Shown one piece after another: positions 32,660-44,753 of a DNA stretch of 64,000 nt (position 1 is its first letter; every line of letters begins with the position of its first letter). The notes below the pieces were generated by a model, which worked only from the letters and a program-made list of their open reading frames with translations, was not told where the DNA came from and searched no databases. The position numbers were made by a program, and so were the translations under genes. Source of the stretch: Notospermus geniculatus (Eukaryota > Nemertea > Pilidiophora > Heteronemertea > Lineidae); the NCBI GenBank assembly GCA_002633025.1, contig NMRB01001097.1, positions 163,862-227,861 of the forward strand, in the 5' to 3' direction.

Positions 32660-33740
32660 CCCAGTCAGTCGTCACCAAGGGCTACACTAACTAATCCTTG
32701 ATTCACTTTAGCTCGCGAAATGAGCATGTGTGGTTGTGGGGATGGTTGTGGGAGTTACTGACGATCAGCCTCCATCAGCGGCTACGGCCACTACCGTTAC
32801 TTAATCTGGCCAGCAAGAGCAACATGGTAAGGGATTAATTTAGATTAGGACCACAGTCATTGTCACCAAACACGGCTAGTTGATTACACGCTTTCAAATC
32901 GATACACGGCAAAATTGGCCGAAGTTTCTGATTAACCTTGCCGCTGTAACATCCATCAGTTGTGGATGGAGCTAGTGAAATCAACAATAGTAAAGAGCCG
33001 GGGAACTGGTGTAGTAGGAAGTGGAGTCCACTAAATATCAGTCCGTTTGCACTGGCATCAAACGCCAGCGAATGCACAACACTGACTCGAGAGCTGATCT
33101 ACAAATACATGTACAGCATTATTAGCTCTTTAGACGATATTGATGTTCAGTAGGAAGAAACCGGCCTGCCAGTAGTAGACCTACACTTTCAATAAGGTAA
33201 ACACCCTCTGTATTGCATAAGGAATAAGTTTGAAGGTCTGACCTAGAACCTGAACGGTGACATCCGCCTATGTTGGCCCCATGCCTCCCTAACTGCTTGA
33301 CATTCTGACATCGGCCATTATATCACCCACAAAGCTGAATGCTTCTATGGTGGTCGCATTCTAAAATACCATATCTAAACACAGAGGCCAATTTGGACAC
33401 CCGTCGATCGTCATTTTGACCTGAAATACCTACGTCAATTGGTCATTTGAATAAGTTTTTAACATCTATGATGTCGATCTCATCAATGATTGATGGTGTC
33501 CTGATTTTGTCTCTGAGTGAATGAAAGGTTGACCTGGCAGAGGTCAGCATGTCAGTCGAGGGGATACAAAGTCTCTATTCATTTGAAACGTATTTTCAAA
33601 CCAAAACAGAGATTTCGACGACCTGCCCTTCGTTGGTGAAAAGCAGGTTCCCCTACTCGGATGAGTCAGAACATGGTCGATGTAAATGTAGTAGGCCTAA
33701 CAGTTCTTTTGCCCTTGAGTGGTAGCAGTGTCTTCACCAG

Positions 33741-33849
33741 TGACCAGGGGAGTAGGTCAATGGTTGTAATAGCTCTTTCCTGTACTACTAAGTACACAGT
33801 AGTGTGCAGTATAGGCTGTTATTCCAGTTGGCCAAATCCCCTCTGATCC
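33741..33849. mobile_element. ATCAGTGGGG-family MITE, copy 3
   Basis: The start TGACCAGGGGAGTAGGTCAA with TGGTTGTAATAGCT is complementary to the end GGCTGTTATTCCAGTTGGCC then CCCTCTGATC. Confidence 0.6.
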
Positions 33850-34502
33850 TGTGTGGAGATACTTCTTTTTTAAATGCATGTAGGAGGCCAGTAGTTTTGA
33901 AACTAAAGAAGGCTTTTGACCTTTCTGATATTTGTCAGATCTGCTCAGTCAGGGATTCTGTTTTATCGTACAGATTCCACACCACAAATACTGTACCGTG
34001 TCGATTTCAGGATCAGAAAACCATCCATACTCCGTTGAAATTGACATGGCTTACAATCAGAGACTAATCGATTTTGCCTGATGTCACATGTGATTTGTAA
34101 CAATCGTAACGCCCGTAATTTTATAAAACTTGTATTCCGTCAATTTCTGTTATTTCTGGGGGATTAAGGCTCGAGCTCGTTTGTTTCCGACTTGATTAGA
34201 TCAAATTCTATATGTCGGTGCTTGTTGAAGTTACATGAACGCTCTTGATTCATTTGGTCCAAGCAATTTCAGATGAGAAGTCAAGCAGAAAAGTACTGAG
34301 CAGTTGGTGATGGGCAATATCGTTTGGTTTTTTGAAAATAATGATGTCATTAAATGTTATACACAACGATGGTTGCTCGGTAGATATCGGAAATCGTAGT
34401 CGGGATTAAACATGGTGTCTTTTTACCATTTGGTGGCAAAAAGGCCAACCAGTAGACCAACATGAAGCATATACTTGGTATCTTTATTCGAGTGTATTTT
34501 TG

Positions 34503-34740
34503 CATCCTGAAGAAATCAGGTCCTCTTAGCATGGCTGCCTAATGCCCGCTGAACACGATCAAATTTTTAATCCAATTTTCTGAATGTGCTCAATGTGGAT
34601 TTCTACACTGAAGCCCCAATAGGCCCGGAATCTGAATTTCCAAAAAATTGGATGAAAAATTTGATCGTGTACAGCGGGCATAACTCGCAGCCGTGCGAGT
34701 TGGGGAGCTATGCTAAGAGGAACTGATTTCTACAGGATGA
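34503..34740. mobile_element. Nested foldback: CATCCTGAAGAAATCAG outer arms around a TGCCCGCTG element
   Basis: The outer arms (CATCCTGAAGAAATCAGGTC and its complement ending TGATTTCTACAGGATG) enclose an inner inverted repeat. The inner repeat starts ATGCCCGCTGAACACGATCA at 34542 and ends GATCGTGTACAGCGGGCAT at 34681. The inner part is related to 44440-44585 and 47068-47200. Confidence 0.75.
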
Positions 34741-35021
34741 TTTTTGGTCATCCGATCATTCTACTGAAGATCATCTTCCATTCCTTCCTTTTTCCTTCCA
34801 CTCCACCTTCCACAGTAACCACTGAGTCAGCACATAGCTTACACGGCTACTCATCTCACTGGCTTCAATGTTTACCTGTATCATCTCAAGATAAGTGATC
34901 AGAGTATGACGAATTAAACCCAACCTTTGTATCGAGAGTTCAGTGGCCCGAGGCCAGGAATCTCAATGGTGGTTGTACTGATCGAGTCCAGTGGTGTGTG
35001 AATGGAATTATCGCCACTACG

Positions 35022-35144
35022 AACCAGGGGGAGCATGCTTGATTGAAGCACTAGCTATACTCTGCACTCCAGCATGGGCCTGGTACACTAACGATATACA
35101 TTGTACGCAACTATTACTTCAATCGACCATGTCCCACTGATCAC
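35022..35144. mobile_element. ATCAGTGGGG-family MITE, copy 4
   Basis: It begins AACCAGGGGGAGCATGCTTG and ends CAACTATTACTTCAATCGAC then CATGTCCCACTGATCAC. Confidence 0.65.
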
Positions 35145-35373
35145 TCTCGAAATATGGAAGCCAGCGTACGAATGGAGGTCTTCTGGTTTAGTCCGTTTTA
35201 GCGCCGTAAGATGTCGCTTACTGTCTATCAGTACAACATGCACACCTGGCATGCCTGGACCTGACCTGGTTGACTTTTTCGGGTAGATGACAAGGCCTCT
35301 GTCAGGTCTGTAGACCCTGGCCATGCCAAGTATTAGTGGCTGAGATGATGGTGCTGGGGTAATCAAATTCTAC

Positions 35374-35612
35374 CAGCACAATAAACTTTGTCTTTCTACT
35401 CTCGTAATGGTTTTTAAACTTGCCAAAGTGGGGACCGTCCCCACTTTATGATGAGGAATAACCATTAAAAATTCTACTTTTAATGGTTACCCCTCTGATG
35501 AGAGACCTGTAACCATTAAAAATCCTTTCAGCACAATAAAACTTTATCTTTCTCATTTCGTAATGGTTTTAAACTTGCCAAAGCGGGGACTTGAGGTCCC
35601 CACTTTGTGAAA
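35374..35612. repeat. Tandem pair of ~80-bp units with GTGGGGAC/GTCCCCAC hairpins
   Basis: Two units share CAGCACAATAAA, CTTTGTCTTTCT/CTTTATCTTTCT, GTAATGGTTTT, AAACTTGCCAAAG and a hairpin of GTGGGGAC with GTCCCCAC. They are separated by an ACCATTAAAAAT-bearing spacer. Confidence 0.7.
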
Positions 35613-36823
35613 TGCTGTGGAATTCGACTTGCTGTATGAGAAAATGTTAGTGTCACTTTACTGCACATGATCACAAAGAGAATCGTTCTAAACCAGCAAA
35701 GGATGGGTGTTCTAACAAAGAGTAAATACTTTTAAATTCCAAAAAGCTTTTCGCAGTCAAACGTGACTTCGGGCACCGTAGGCCCTTTTGGCAAGTTCCC
35801 ATAGTATGCATAATACATATATATGAGTCAGTTTCCTGTATTAAATTGTTCTACCTTACCGTGGCTATGAGAACCCAACCATGCCAACACTCACCTGAAA
35901 AGTATGAAAAAGAAAACTCATGAATATCGGCGAATAGGCCGTAATAGAAAAACTCCCACAACCTTCTCCATCAAACATGAGAAAGTCACAGGAGCTGACA
36001 AAAGATTCTATGCCGTTCCCTTGATATGAATCAGTTCTAGGCCTTAGCCATAAATTGTAAGCTTAACCTTAGTTCGACCTGACAAATACTTCAATTTTGT
36101 AAACACTTGATTACTTTTTCTTTGTATGAAGTCTGCATAACATTACTGTCGGCGAAGATACATGTTGGTCTAAATATTGTAAAGCGTTTCAACTTATTTC
36201 TCTGTAAAAATAAAATATTAGTCCCTAAACTTCTAAAATTTTAAGTTTTAGAAGTTTCATAGGTTAATAGCGTGTAAGATTCTGTGGTGGAATGTTCTCC
36301 ACGATACGCCTACACGGCCAATGTGCAAACATAACTACATTGTATGGAGGATGCAGGCTAGTCAGCCAAACCAACAGGTAGCTAACCAGTGGATTGATGG
36401 TTTATAAGCTCAGTTTTTTACGGCACCGTCATTCAGTGTGTACATTACACATGCATATATACATGAAATGTACAAGGATGAGTTGTGCTATTTGTGAGAG
36501 ATGATGAACAGGGCATATGGAATCTGAAATGGTGTTGGTTTTGCTATGAAGTTGTTTAGTTTCGCTTGTGGGCCTGGCTGGAGCAACACGCATGGCTGAA
36601 CCAACGATTTCTGCCATCGGCACAAGAAGAGATGGCTGATTACTGGACCAGTACTGTAGCTAATATTACGAATGGTTCGCCCCTTTTCCATTTCTTTGAG
36701 AAGGTAACCTCTCTCCACCAGTACGGCGCGTAGACTCATAAAATACATTTGTCAGACAAGATATGTACACACCAGACAGCGAGTCATAAAGAGGGTTAGG
36801 AGAGAGAATTATTTGTTCATTAA

Positions 36824-37037
36824 AGGGCCTCTAGAGGCAGCTTTTTAGTGCATATTGATATGATTACTAACACAGAATTGATGGCATGAGAATCCAACTT
36901 GGGCATCATTTTTGAAGGAAGATTTCATCAGTGTCAAAATCTGATCCACAATTCATGAGTTCATGGTTACTAGCACCACCTGTTGTATAGTCTCAGTACT
37001 GTTAGTAGCCCAATAGCAAGCTGCCTCTAGAGGCCCT
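36824..37037. mobile_element. 214-bp MITE flanked by TTAA target duplications
   Basis: Perfect 20-bp terminal inverted repeats, AGGGCCTCTAGAGGCAGCTT and its complement, are directly flanked by TTAA on both sides (36820-36823 and 37038-37041). TTAA duplication is typical of piggyBac-type transposition, but the AGGG terminus is not the usual piggyBac CCC, so the family is uncertain. Confidence 0.85.
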
Positions 37038-38109
37038 TTAAGGGTAAAAAGCTGACAATTTCATTCGATATTTTGTACTAAACTAACACACAGAGCTCAT
37101 CGAAAAAGATCGTCGACGGCCGCTCGTGTTTCAAACTTGACCACTTCAGGAATTTGAGTATATGGAACCTTTTATATGAAGAGACACTCGACGTCAAGCG
37201 AAGTGGTGTGAAATTCAAGATCAATGTGGACCCACCGGGTATGGAAAGAGTATATATAACCATTGGCAATTTTCAGCTGCACTATCGGATTACTGGCAAG
37301 AAGCAAAACATAACTGTTTCTTTTTTTCACGTTTTCCTCTCAAACAGTGCATAACTAACGTATATATATAGCCAAAAATACATCTATTTTTGGTATAGCT
37401 CATTTTTTCTCATATGAATTCAACTACACTCTTTGATAATTTCAACTGTCACGAAACATTTAAATTCATTCTTTAAAAAATCATAAAAAATTCTTATCAA
37501 CTTGGGTCTTTTTCCGAGTCAGTAAGTCTAAATGGAGCAATTTATACAGTGGGGCTTTCAAATTCTACACGATTACGATGTACTTAAGATAGGCCAATGC
37601 ACTTTAAATCATATGTTTGCATTATCTTCTTGGGTAGGTGAGAGCATGAAAAAAGAAAAAAATATTGAATAAGTAGTTCTTTATTGACACCGTCTTCTTC
37701 TTTCATATCATAGATTGTGATTACCCAAAATATTATTTGAGTGACCCACTGACCTACTTCTTAGATGCCGATTGAAAAACGCAGCATGCACGTAAAGCAT
37801 TTATAGGCCGTTTCCAAGTTATTAGAAAGTATTTTATGACATTCCTGCACAATAGTTTTGGTAATTGGAGTCCCATTGACACTCCCGTCAGAGAGCGGTA
37901 AAATTGATTATTGCATACAAATACACTATGAACTGCTGAACAATAGGAGCATTCATTAATTTCAAAATATGGAGTGGATTTGTACTTGTATACATGTGTG
38001 TGCACAATACTGGCGCAATTATGAACATAAGACTCGAGACCATGGGTTCGATTCTCGCTTGACTCGCCTCTTTTCACTCTGAATGGATGGAGTAAAGCTT
38101 GAGTTACAT

Positions 38110-39168
38110 ATGAATATGCTTTGTTGATCGGGCAGTTTTGCTCTCATTTCACCCGTTTATTTCCATGAAGAGATGTTTTGATTGTTGTGAGACTATTTTT
38201 ATATGTTAAAGTATATGTCTGTACGTATGTGTGTGAAATATCAAGTCGATTTGATGACGATAACATTGTTTTTGCAGCCTCCCAAAAAAGTTGTGTGTCA
38301 GATCAGGTTGTGGATGGGATATGAATATGCTTTGTTGATCGGGCAGTTTTGCTCTCAAAGTCACCCGTTTATTTCCATGAAGAGAAGTTTTGATTGTTGT
38401 GAGACCATTTTTATATGTTAAAGTATACGTCTGTACGTATGTGTGTGAAATATCAAGTCGATTTGATGACGATAACATTGTTTTTGCAGCCTCCCAAAAA
38501 AGTTGTGTGTCAGATCAGGTTGTGGATGGGATATGAATATGCTTTGTTGATCGGGCAGTTTTGCTCTCAAAGTCACCCGTTTATTTCCATGAAGAGAAGT
38601 TTTGATTGTTGTGAGACCATTTTTATATGTTAAAGTATACGTCTGTACGTATGTGTGTGAAATATCAAGTCGATTTGATGACGATAACATTGTTTTTGCA
38701 GCCTCCCAAAAAAGTTGTGTGTCAGATCAGGTTGTGGATGGGATATGAATATGCTTTGTTGATCGGGCAGTTTTGCTCTCAAAGTCACCCGTTTATTTCC
38801 ATGAAGAGAAGTTTTGATTGTTGTGAGACCATTTTTATATGTTAAAGTATACGTCTGTACGTATGTGTGTGAAATATCAAGTCGATTTGATGACGATAAC
38901 ATTGTTTTTGCAGCCTCCCAAAAAAGTTGTGTGTCAGATCAGGTTGTGGATGGGATATGAATATGCTTTGTTGATCGGGCAGTTTTGCTCTCAAAGTCAC
39001 CCGTTTATTTCCATGAAGAGAAGTTTTGATTGTTGTGAGACTATTTTTATATGTTAAAGTATATGTCTGTACGTATGTGTGTGAAATATCAAGTCGATTT
39101 GATGACGATAACATTGTTTTTGCAGCATCCCAAAAAAGTTGTGTGTCAGATCAGGTTGTGGATGGGAT
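38110..39168. repeat. Satellite array: five copies of a 212-bp unit
   Basis: Units begin at 38110, 38321, 38533, 38745 and 38957 with ATGAATATGCTTTGTTGATC. They are nearly identical; the first and last differ at a few positions. The unit has open frames on both strands (72 and 90 residues), which is why repeated ORFs appear. I do not consider these genes. Confidence 0.95.
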
Positions 39169-40962
39169 ACAAGTACATGTATCTTTTGTGTTTAACAAAG
39201 GATAAGTGTCACACGTAGTTTTATGGGCCCTGGTTCCCGAGAAATTTCCTGAAGACACTGGACTGGTGATGTGAAGCACTTTGGGACGACTAACATTGGA
39301 AATTGCTACCATAAGCCAGAGGGGTACGGTATACAGGTGTAACATATGAAGGTGTTGCACGTCTGCCAGTGTTTCCCTGAATTTCGTGGACAGAATAAGG
39401 GAAGCCTTGTCAACACAGAGTGACAGACACAGGGACGTCAATCTGTTTTCAAGCTTTTCAAAAATGTAGGGATCACGAAGCGAGAGGAACAACGACAAAC
39501 GTCACACTGAGACTGCAATAAACGGGGCATGTGTATCTATATGCACTGTACGTTGCCCATACTGACATGGCGTATTCCACTACCTTGGATCGTTCAGCTT
39601 GCTGTCGATTTCAGGAAATGACATCACGTCATCACAACCTAGAACCTGTCTGAGGGTGTCATCTTCTTTCATCACAAACATGCACATCATCAGTGTGACG
39701 AGGATGTCTTCATGTAAAACTGAGCTGTTATATCGTCCAGAGGATCACTAGTTCTGCAACGTTTTGAATGCCATGCCACTGCACCAAAAATTCAAATTTG
39801 CGTTTTTGTTTAATGGTACACTATAGCCTACTATCTCCATTTATGTAAAAAAATACTTAAGTGCGATTATGGCATACTGTGCCAAAGTTTAGGGAGTGTA
39901 GCACTTTTACTTTTGAGGGTACCCAGTAAGATTTTTGTCTATATATGGCCTACTTTCACCACTCAGACTGGGGAATGAATAGAATTCTGAGTACTGTATG
40001 TAAACGTATTTTTTGGTACAACATGCTATCACCTTTCTAAGAAAACTAAATGTAATATACAAGTACTTGTGCAAGTACACGCCTTTCACAAGTACCGAAA
40101 AGTTCTAGGCGCTTTACTACAGATGTAACGACTTTGAACATTCTCTGGTTAAATTCGTACATTAAATAAATCAAAGTTTCTATAAGCAACTTGTCTGGTT
40201 GTCTGTATGTCTCTCTGAAGTCAATGGCGTAAGGTCATGCCTTCAACATGCCCCCAGCCCATGCGTCGGCAGATCAATACAGTCATAGCTTCTAAAACCA
40301 ATCTTTCTTTGAGCTCAAGTCGTCCTTTTAATATCTCCAACAGTGTGGCCACAACAAGTTTGACAAGTGTCGTCAAAGACTGGATGCCGTTATTGATATG
40401 ATTTTTTATGTAGCTTGACCAAATATAAAACAGGATTCGATAAGATCTCATGATTTCTGAAGGGGTCTTGTTTGGTTGACCTGATAACTGTGTCGCCCTG
40501 AATGCCCGCGCCCACCAGGATCTCACCCGTTGATCAAGACACAAAAGTACAGGTTCGGTGGCAAAGAATGTCATTTGAGATCATAATATGACCATGCAAG
40601 GTGTGAATAGCTGGTGTATGATATTATTAACAGGATCTGCTACAAGAGGTTCACTCGCTGTCTGCCATTCTTGTAAATGACTCAGCTGTGAGACCACCGT
40701 CCCAACAACACCTTTGGGTCGGTCTGACCAGACCACTCAGTTGGCATATTTCCAGCCTATATCCTAACTTCTCTTCATCAAAGAACTTTTACATGTATAC
40801 AGGTCCTGCTAGTCCACCATCTTTGTTGGAAAGGTATAAGTTTATATGCCCGCACGTAGCCTATTTGAATGTCGTAAAATCTACAATGTAGTCGTTGAAA
40901 GGAATATGTTCAGTGGCCCTCTCCACCCTCGTTTGGTGAAAGGCAGAATCTCCATTACTGAG

Positions 40963-41070
40963 AATCAACGGGGACTATGTTCGAATGAAGTAATAGCTAC
41001 ATCCAACGCTTAAGTGTACTTGGCTGTACACGACAGAGCTATTACTACAGTCGACCACGTTCCAACTGAT
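40963..41070. mobile_element. ATCAGTGGGG-family MITE, copy 5
   Basis: The start AATCAACGGGGACTATGTTC with GAATGAAGTAATAGCTA is complementary to the end GAGCTATTACTACAGTCGAC then CACGTTCCAACTGATT. Confidence 0.65.
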
Positions 41071-42240
41071 TTCATTTCGTTCCCACTTTCTGACTTTTTT
41101 AAACCACTGAAGAGTGACTTGGGTAAACATCAGCCTCCAGACAAGCAGAGCTCAAGTATGACCCAACCTGATTGCAGCAGCCTACGTCATAAGACCAATC
41201 GGAATCATTTTGATTCGGTAAATAGATTATATGACTTTGATAATTTGGTTAGTAAATTGATATTTGCCAATATGATGTGAAGTGATTTCCTGGTAATGTA
41301 CCTTATTTTCTAAACCGTGCGGCGTACGATTTCTCATTTCTCATTATGATTTCCCAATATTGGGGGACTGTTGCTGTCTCTGATAGAGAGGTGTCCTCCT
41401 GGTAGAGGTGTCCACATAGAGAGGTTCTCCTAGGTATGATTCTCGTTTTTCCTCACTTAGATCGTCAGAATATATGAAGTTTGGATCAACCATGTTGGCG
41501 CCAGGTCACCTCTTCAACAAATCATAGATTCCAATTAGCAGCTCCTGAACAATAGTACAGTATCACTTTTGAGCTTAATTGGGACACTGCTGGTTAGACC
41601 GATTCAAGCAATTCTGATAAGCAACATCGTAACTTTAGCAGTATTGACCAGAAAGTGTAGGTATGGCCTCGAAAACTCATTAATTGAGAGTCAAGCACAT
41701 CGCTAGAAAAGGTTGAAATTAAAGCTGCATAAATTTTCATGTTGATTGGACTTCTAGTTATCGAAGTAAGACTCATGACGGCTGGATAAAAAGGCTGGAT
41801 TCTGAAGGCGTCGACGCCGAGCCAGATTGAGAAAACTGAAGTATGTAGAGCTTCCACTGATGCCAGCTGACCGTGAACAGACTTTCTGAATCTGATATTT
41901 TATAGTCGACATTTGATTTCGAGTGTAGACTCTATCTCTGACTCTTCTAAGCCGAGAAGGAAAATGTGTGGGCGAAATGACAGAGACACTGCTATCACTT
42001 GATCACGAAAACCTGAAGAGGTTGGCAGGGCACGTTGTCGATTTCTTGGTCGGTAAGATAGACCAGAGAGGAAAGAAATCTAAAAGCTTCCTGTCCTGAA
42101 AATTCGTATCTTCGTCCTTATGTATCATTCTATAGAAAGTTAAAATGTCATTAAGACAAATGGTCTAAAGTAATACCATTGAAACGAGTGAGAAGGGATG
42201 CCTTCAGATGGTAAAAGCAGTATCTCAACTGATGGTTATG

Positions 42241-42442
42241 CAGTGGGGACATAGCCAATACCGGTAATAGCTCTAGCCATTACAGAGTTTTCGCAAAGCC
42301 CCCGAAACACCAACGCGAACGCCAAACCCATTGTTCGATGCCACGAAGACAGGACCGAACGAAAGGATAGGCGTTCGCGTTGACGTTTCGGGGGCTTTGC
42401 GAAAACTCGCTATTATTTCATCGAACCATACTCCTACCGATT
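42241..42442. mobile_element. ATCAGTGGGG-family MITE, copy 6, interrupted by another foldback
   Basis: The left part CAGTGGGGACATAGCCAATA with CCGGTAATAGCT and the right part GCTATTATTTCATCGAACCA with TACTCCTACCGATT are the two ends of the family. They are separated by the 124-bp foldback at 42285-42408. Confidence 0.7.
42285..42408. mobile_element. Foldback MITE nested in MITE copy 6
   Basis: 39-bp arms, GAGTTTTCGCAAAGCCCCCG then AAACACCAACGCGAACGCC, pair with GGCGTTCGCGTTGACGTTTC then GGGGGCTTTGCGAAAACTC with two mismatches. No clear target duplication was seen. Confidence 0.85.
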
Positions 42443-44439
42443 CGTAATGGAGATAGCAGCTGTTGACATTAGAAAGGAAGAGTGGTCTGTGTGAACCACA
42501 GACGAAGGACACTGAAAATAGCCAACACAACAACCTGGACAGTCAGATTTTCGCGGTACTATCTTTATATAGCACGACGCAAACTGCAACCCGTAGAGGA
42601 GGCAAGATGCCCAATCCGAGTCTCATCTCATCATGTGATCGATACTGCCGATGTGGATATCGACCTCATTCAAAAGTGATATTCAAATACTTGAAGTCGT
42701 CCCATGCGGAGAAATCGCAAATCTAAAGAACTTGGTAGATCTTTTAATGCAGTAACGTGCCCTCGAAGGAAGTTGGGGGATCTGCTGATTCATCCTGAGT
42801 GACTTAGACTCTGGGAGACAAAGATACAGCGATTTGGTCAGTAGTATCGAAATCGATTTGAATAGATCACTCGCAAAAACGAAGAAAGATAGACAAAATA
42901 TTGTCTACCATGTGTGCTATACCAATACAGACTTTGTGTATAAACTATGTTTGCAAATAGTCCAATTTTGATTGAGTGCGGAAATGGGTCAGCAGCAGAA
43001 GTACGGCAGCCATGACAGCCAGACAATTTGGTACTAATTGATATCAATCATGTAATGGGGTGGTAATAACCCCTGATGTAAATAAGATGAAGTGAAAATA
43101 GTTCTCAGCAGCAGACGAATTGGTAAACATGCTGTGAAATGTACGTGCGCAACGCATGCGCAGTGCAGGATTTGTACCCTACGATTATTCAGGACAACAG
43201 TACTTCGAAGTAAACAAACTCTACTCTGTCTAGAAGTGGTGAGGCAGAGAGCAATGGGTGGAAAGTTGGGCGCTCAGGGACTTTCGTTTGTCATCTGGGC
43301 CGCCTGGTGGCCAGGAATGTTTCCTTTTCGCCTCATCCGTGAAAAGAAGAAGTTACAAACAGCACCTGTGCCTTAGCTTCTAGGCCAACAGCACAGCAGA
43401 AGAGCTCGAGCCCACAAGTATGACCAGTATGGCCTAGGTTGATTTCAGGGTTCTCACTTGTAGTGTAAGAATGTCAAGAACACGTTTTGTAACGAATCAA
43501 GTGTAGAATATCGTCTGAAGAAATCAAACAGGTCGCCTGATGAACGGCAAAGGCACCTTTGAAGTCTATTTCAACATGACAAGCTGTTTGTATTCGGCAC
43601 ATGTAAGATTTGCCAATCTTTGTCCTCGACTGTTCTGGTAGTGAAGAGAGATGTTATTTCGGCAAATATTACCAGCTTGTGCTGTGTTTGTTCAGCGGAG
43701 TCAAGTGATGACGGGGTGTCAGAGTCAGTTGTAATAATGGGATGTTTTGTGATTCCATGTGCTAAGGTTACACAAATGTGTATATATAGATGCACACGTA
43801 CAGGAATACAAAGACCAAATGAGACTTGTCTTGAGTACTTGCTGTGACACTAACGCCTGGTGTACAAGCAAAATATCCGGGTTATCGCCCTTCGCCTGTT
43901 TTTGGAAGTCCCCCTCCCCGAAAAATGATAGTGGCAAGCCACCCATCATGGCAGGTGAGAGTTGCAATGGCTTCAGCCGTACGCGTCTCAAAATGAATCC
44001 TATATTGCAACTCTATCGTAAACGACGACCACAACGGAGATTGCCACGTCATGCAAGACGTCCCGCTCCCCAATGAATTCTTTACTTCGAGAGATGTCTG
44101 CTATAACAGATGGCAGCACTGTCAGAGAAATTTATCATTCAAACACCTGTAGCGCCATCTGAAATATCGCAACCTCTCTCGAGGTAATCTTGAGTATGCA
44201 CAACATCGTCTAATTTTCCTGCCATATCAAAACCCACCATAATGCAGAACAGAGTATGATATAGTATTAGCTACCCGATACAGTGGAATGAGTGGTGATA
44301 GATATAAAGAATCTGATATAAAAAATTCTCATGCAAAGCGGCTGCCTCTTGAGCACACCTGCCATGACCTGTGTCGAAAGTAGGCCCGACACTACAACAC
44401 AGGGAAACGTAATGCACAGGCAGAAATGTGAACAACCGA

Positions 44440-44585
44440 GTTATGCCCGCTGTACATCGTGGGCAAGTTTTTCATCATTTTTTGAATGTGGTAAAAGGGT
44501 CTTTAAAATTAGATTCAAGTCCTATGGGCCCTGAATCTGAATCTGAATTTCCAAAAAATCGTATGAAAATTCGACCGTGTAGGCC
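44440..44585. mobile_element. TGCCCGCTG/GGCCCTGAATCTGA family, copy
   Basis: It shares TATGCCCGCTGTACA, AAGTTTTTCATCATTTTTTG and GGCCCTGAATCTGAATCTGA with TTTCCAAAAAAT with 34541-34682, and a diverged relative is at 47068-47200. Confidence 0.65.
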
Positions 44586-44643
44586 TACAACCGATTGAGC
44601 AAAATTGCCATAAAAAATGTTAAATGGCAGCCACTTCATTTGA

Positions 44644-44753
44644 CAATCAGTGGGGGTGTGGTCAGACGGTAAGACAGCTTCATTCACCATTATCAGTGCT
44701 GAGTAGTACGCAATAAGGCTATTACTCCAATTGATCACGCCCCCACTGATCAC
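44644..44753. mobile_element. ATCAGTGGGG-family MITE, copy 7
   Basis: CAATCAGTGGGGGTGTGGTC at the left is complementary to GATCACGCCCCCACTGATCA at the right. This is the clearest terminal inverted repeat of the family. Confidence 0.7.

Noticed and set aside
38035-38080. Possible tRNA or SINE (GGGTTCGATTC B box)
   Set aside because: The B-box match is isolated, the upstream A box is poor, and no cloverleaf can be drawn.
38203-39114. Repeated 72- and 90-residue ORFs on both strands
   Set aside because: They are the same frame of the 212-bp satellite unit read four times per strand. There is no start context, domain or splice support.
38110-39168. CRISPR-like array
   Set aside because: Units are 212 bp and nearly identical along their whole length, with no unique spacers. 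The genome is eukaryotic.
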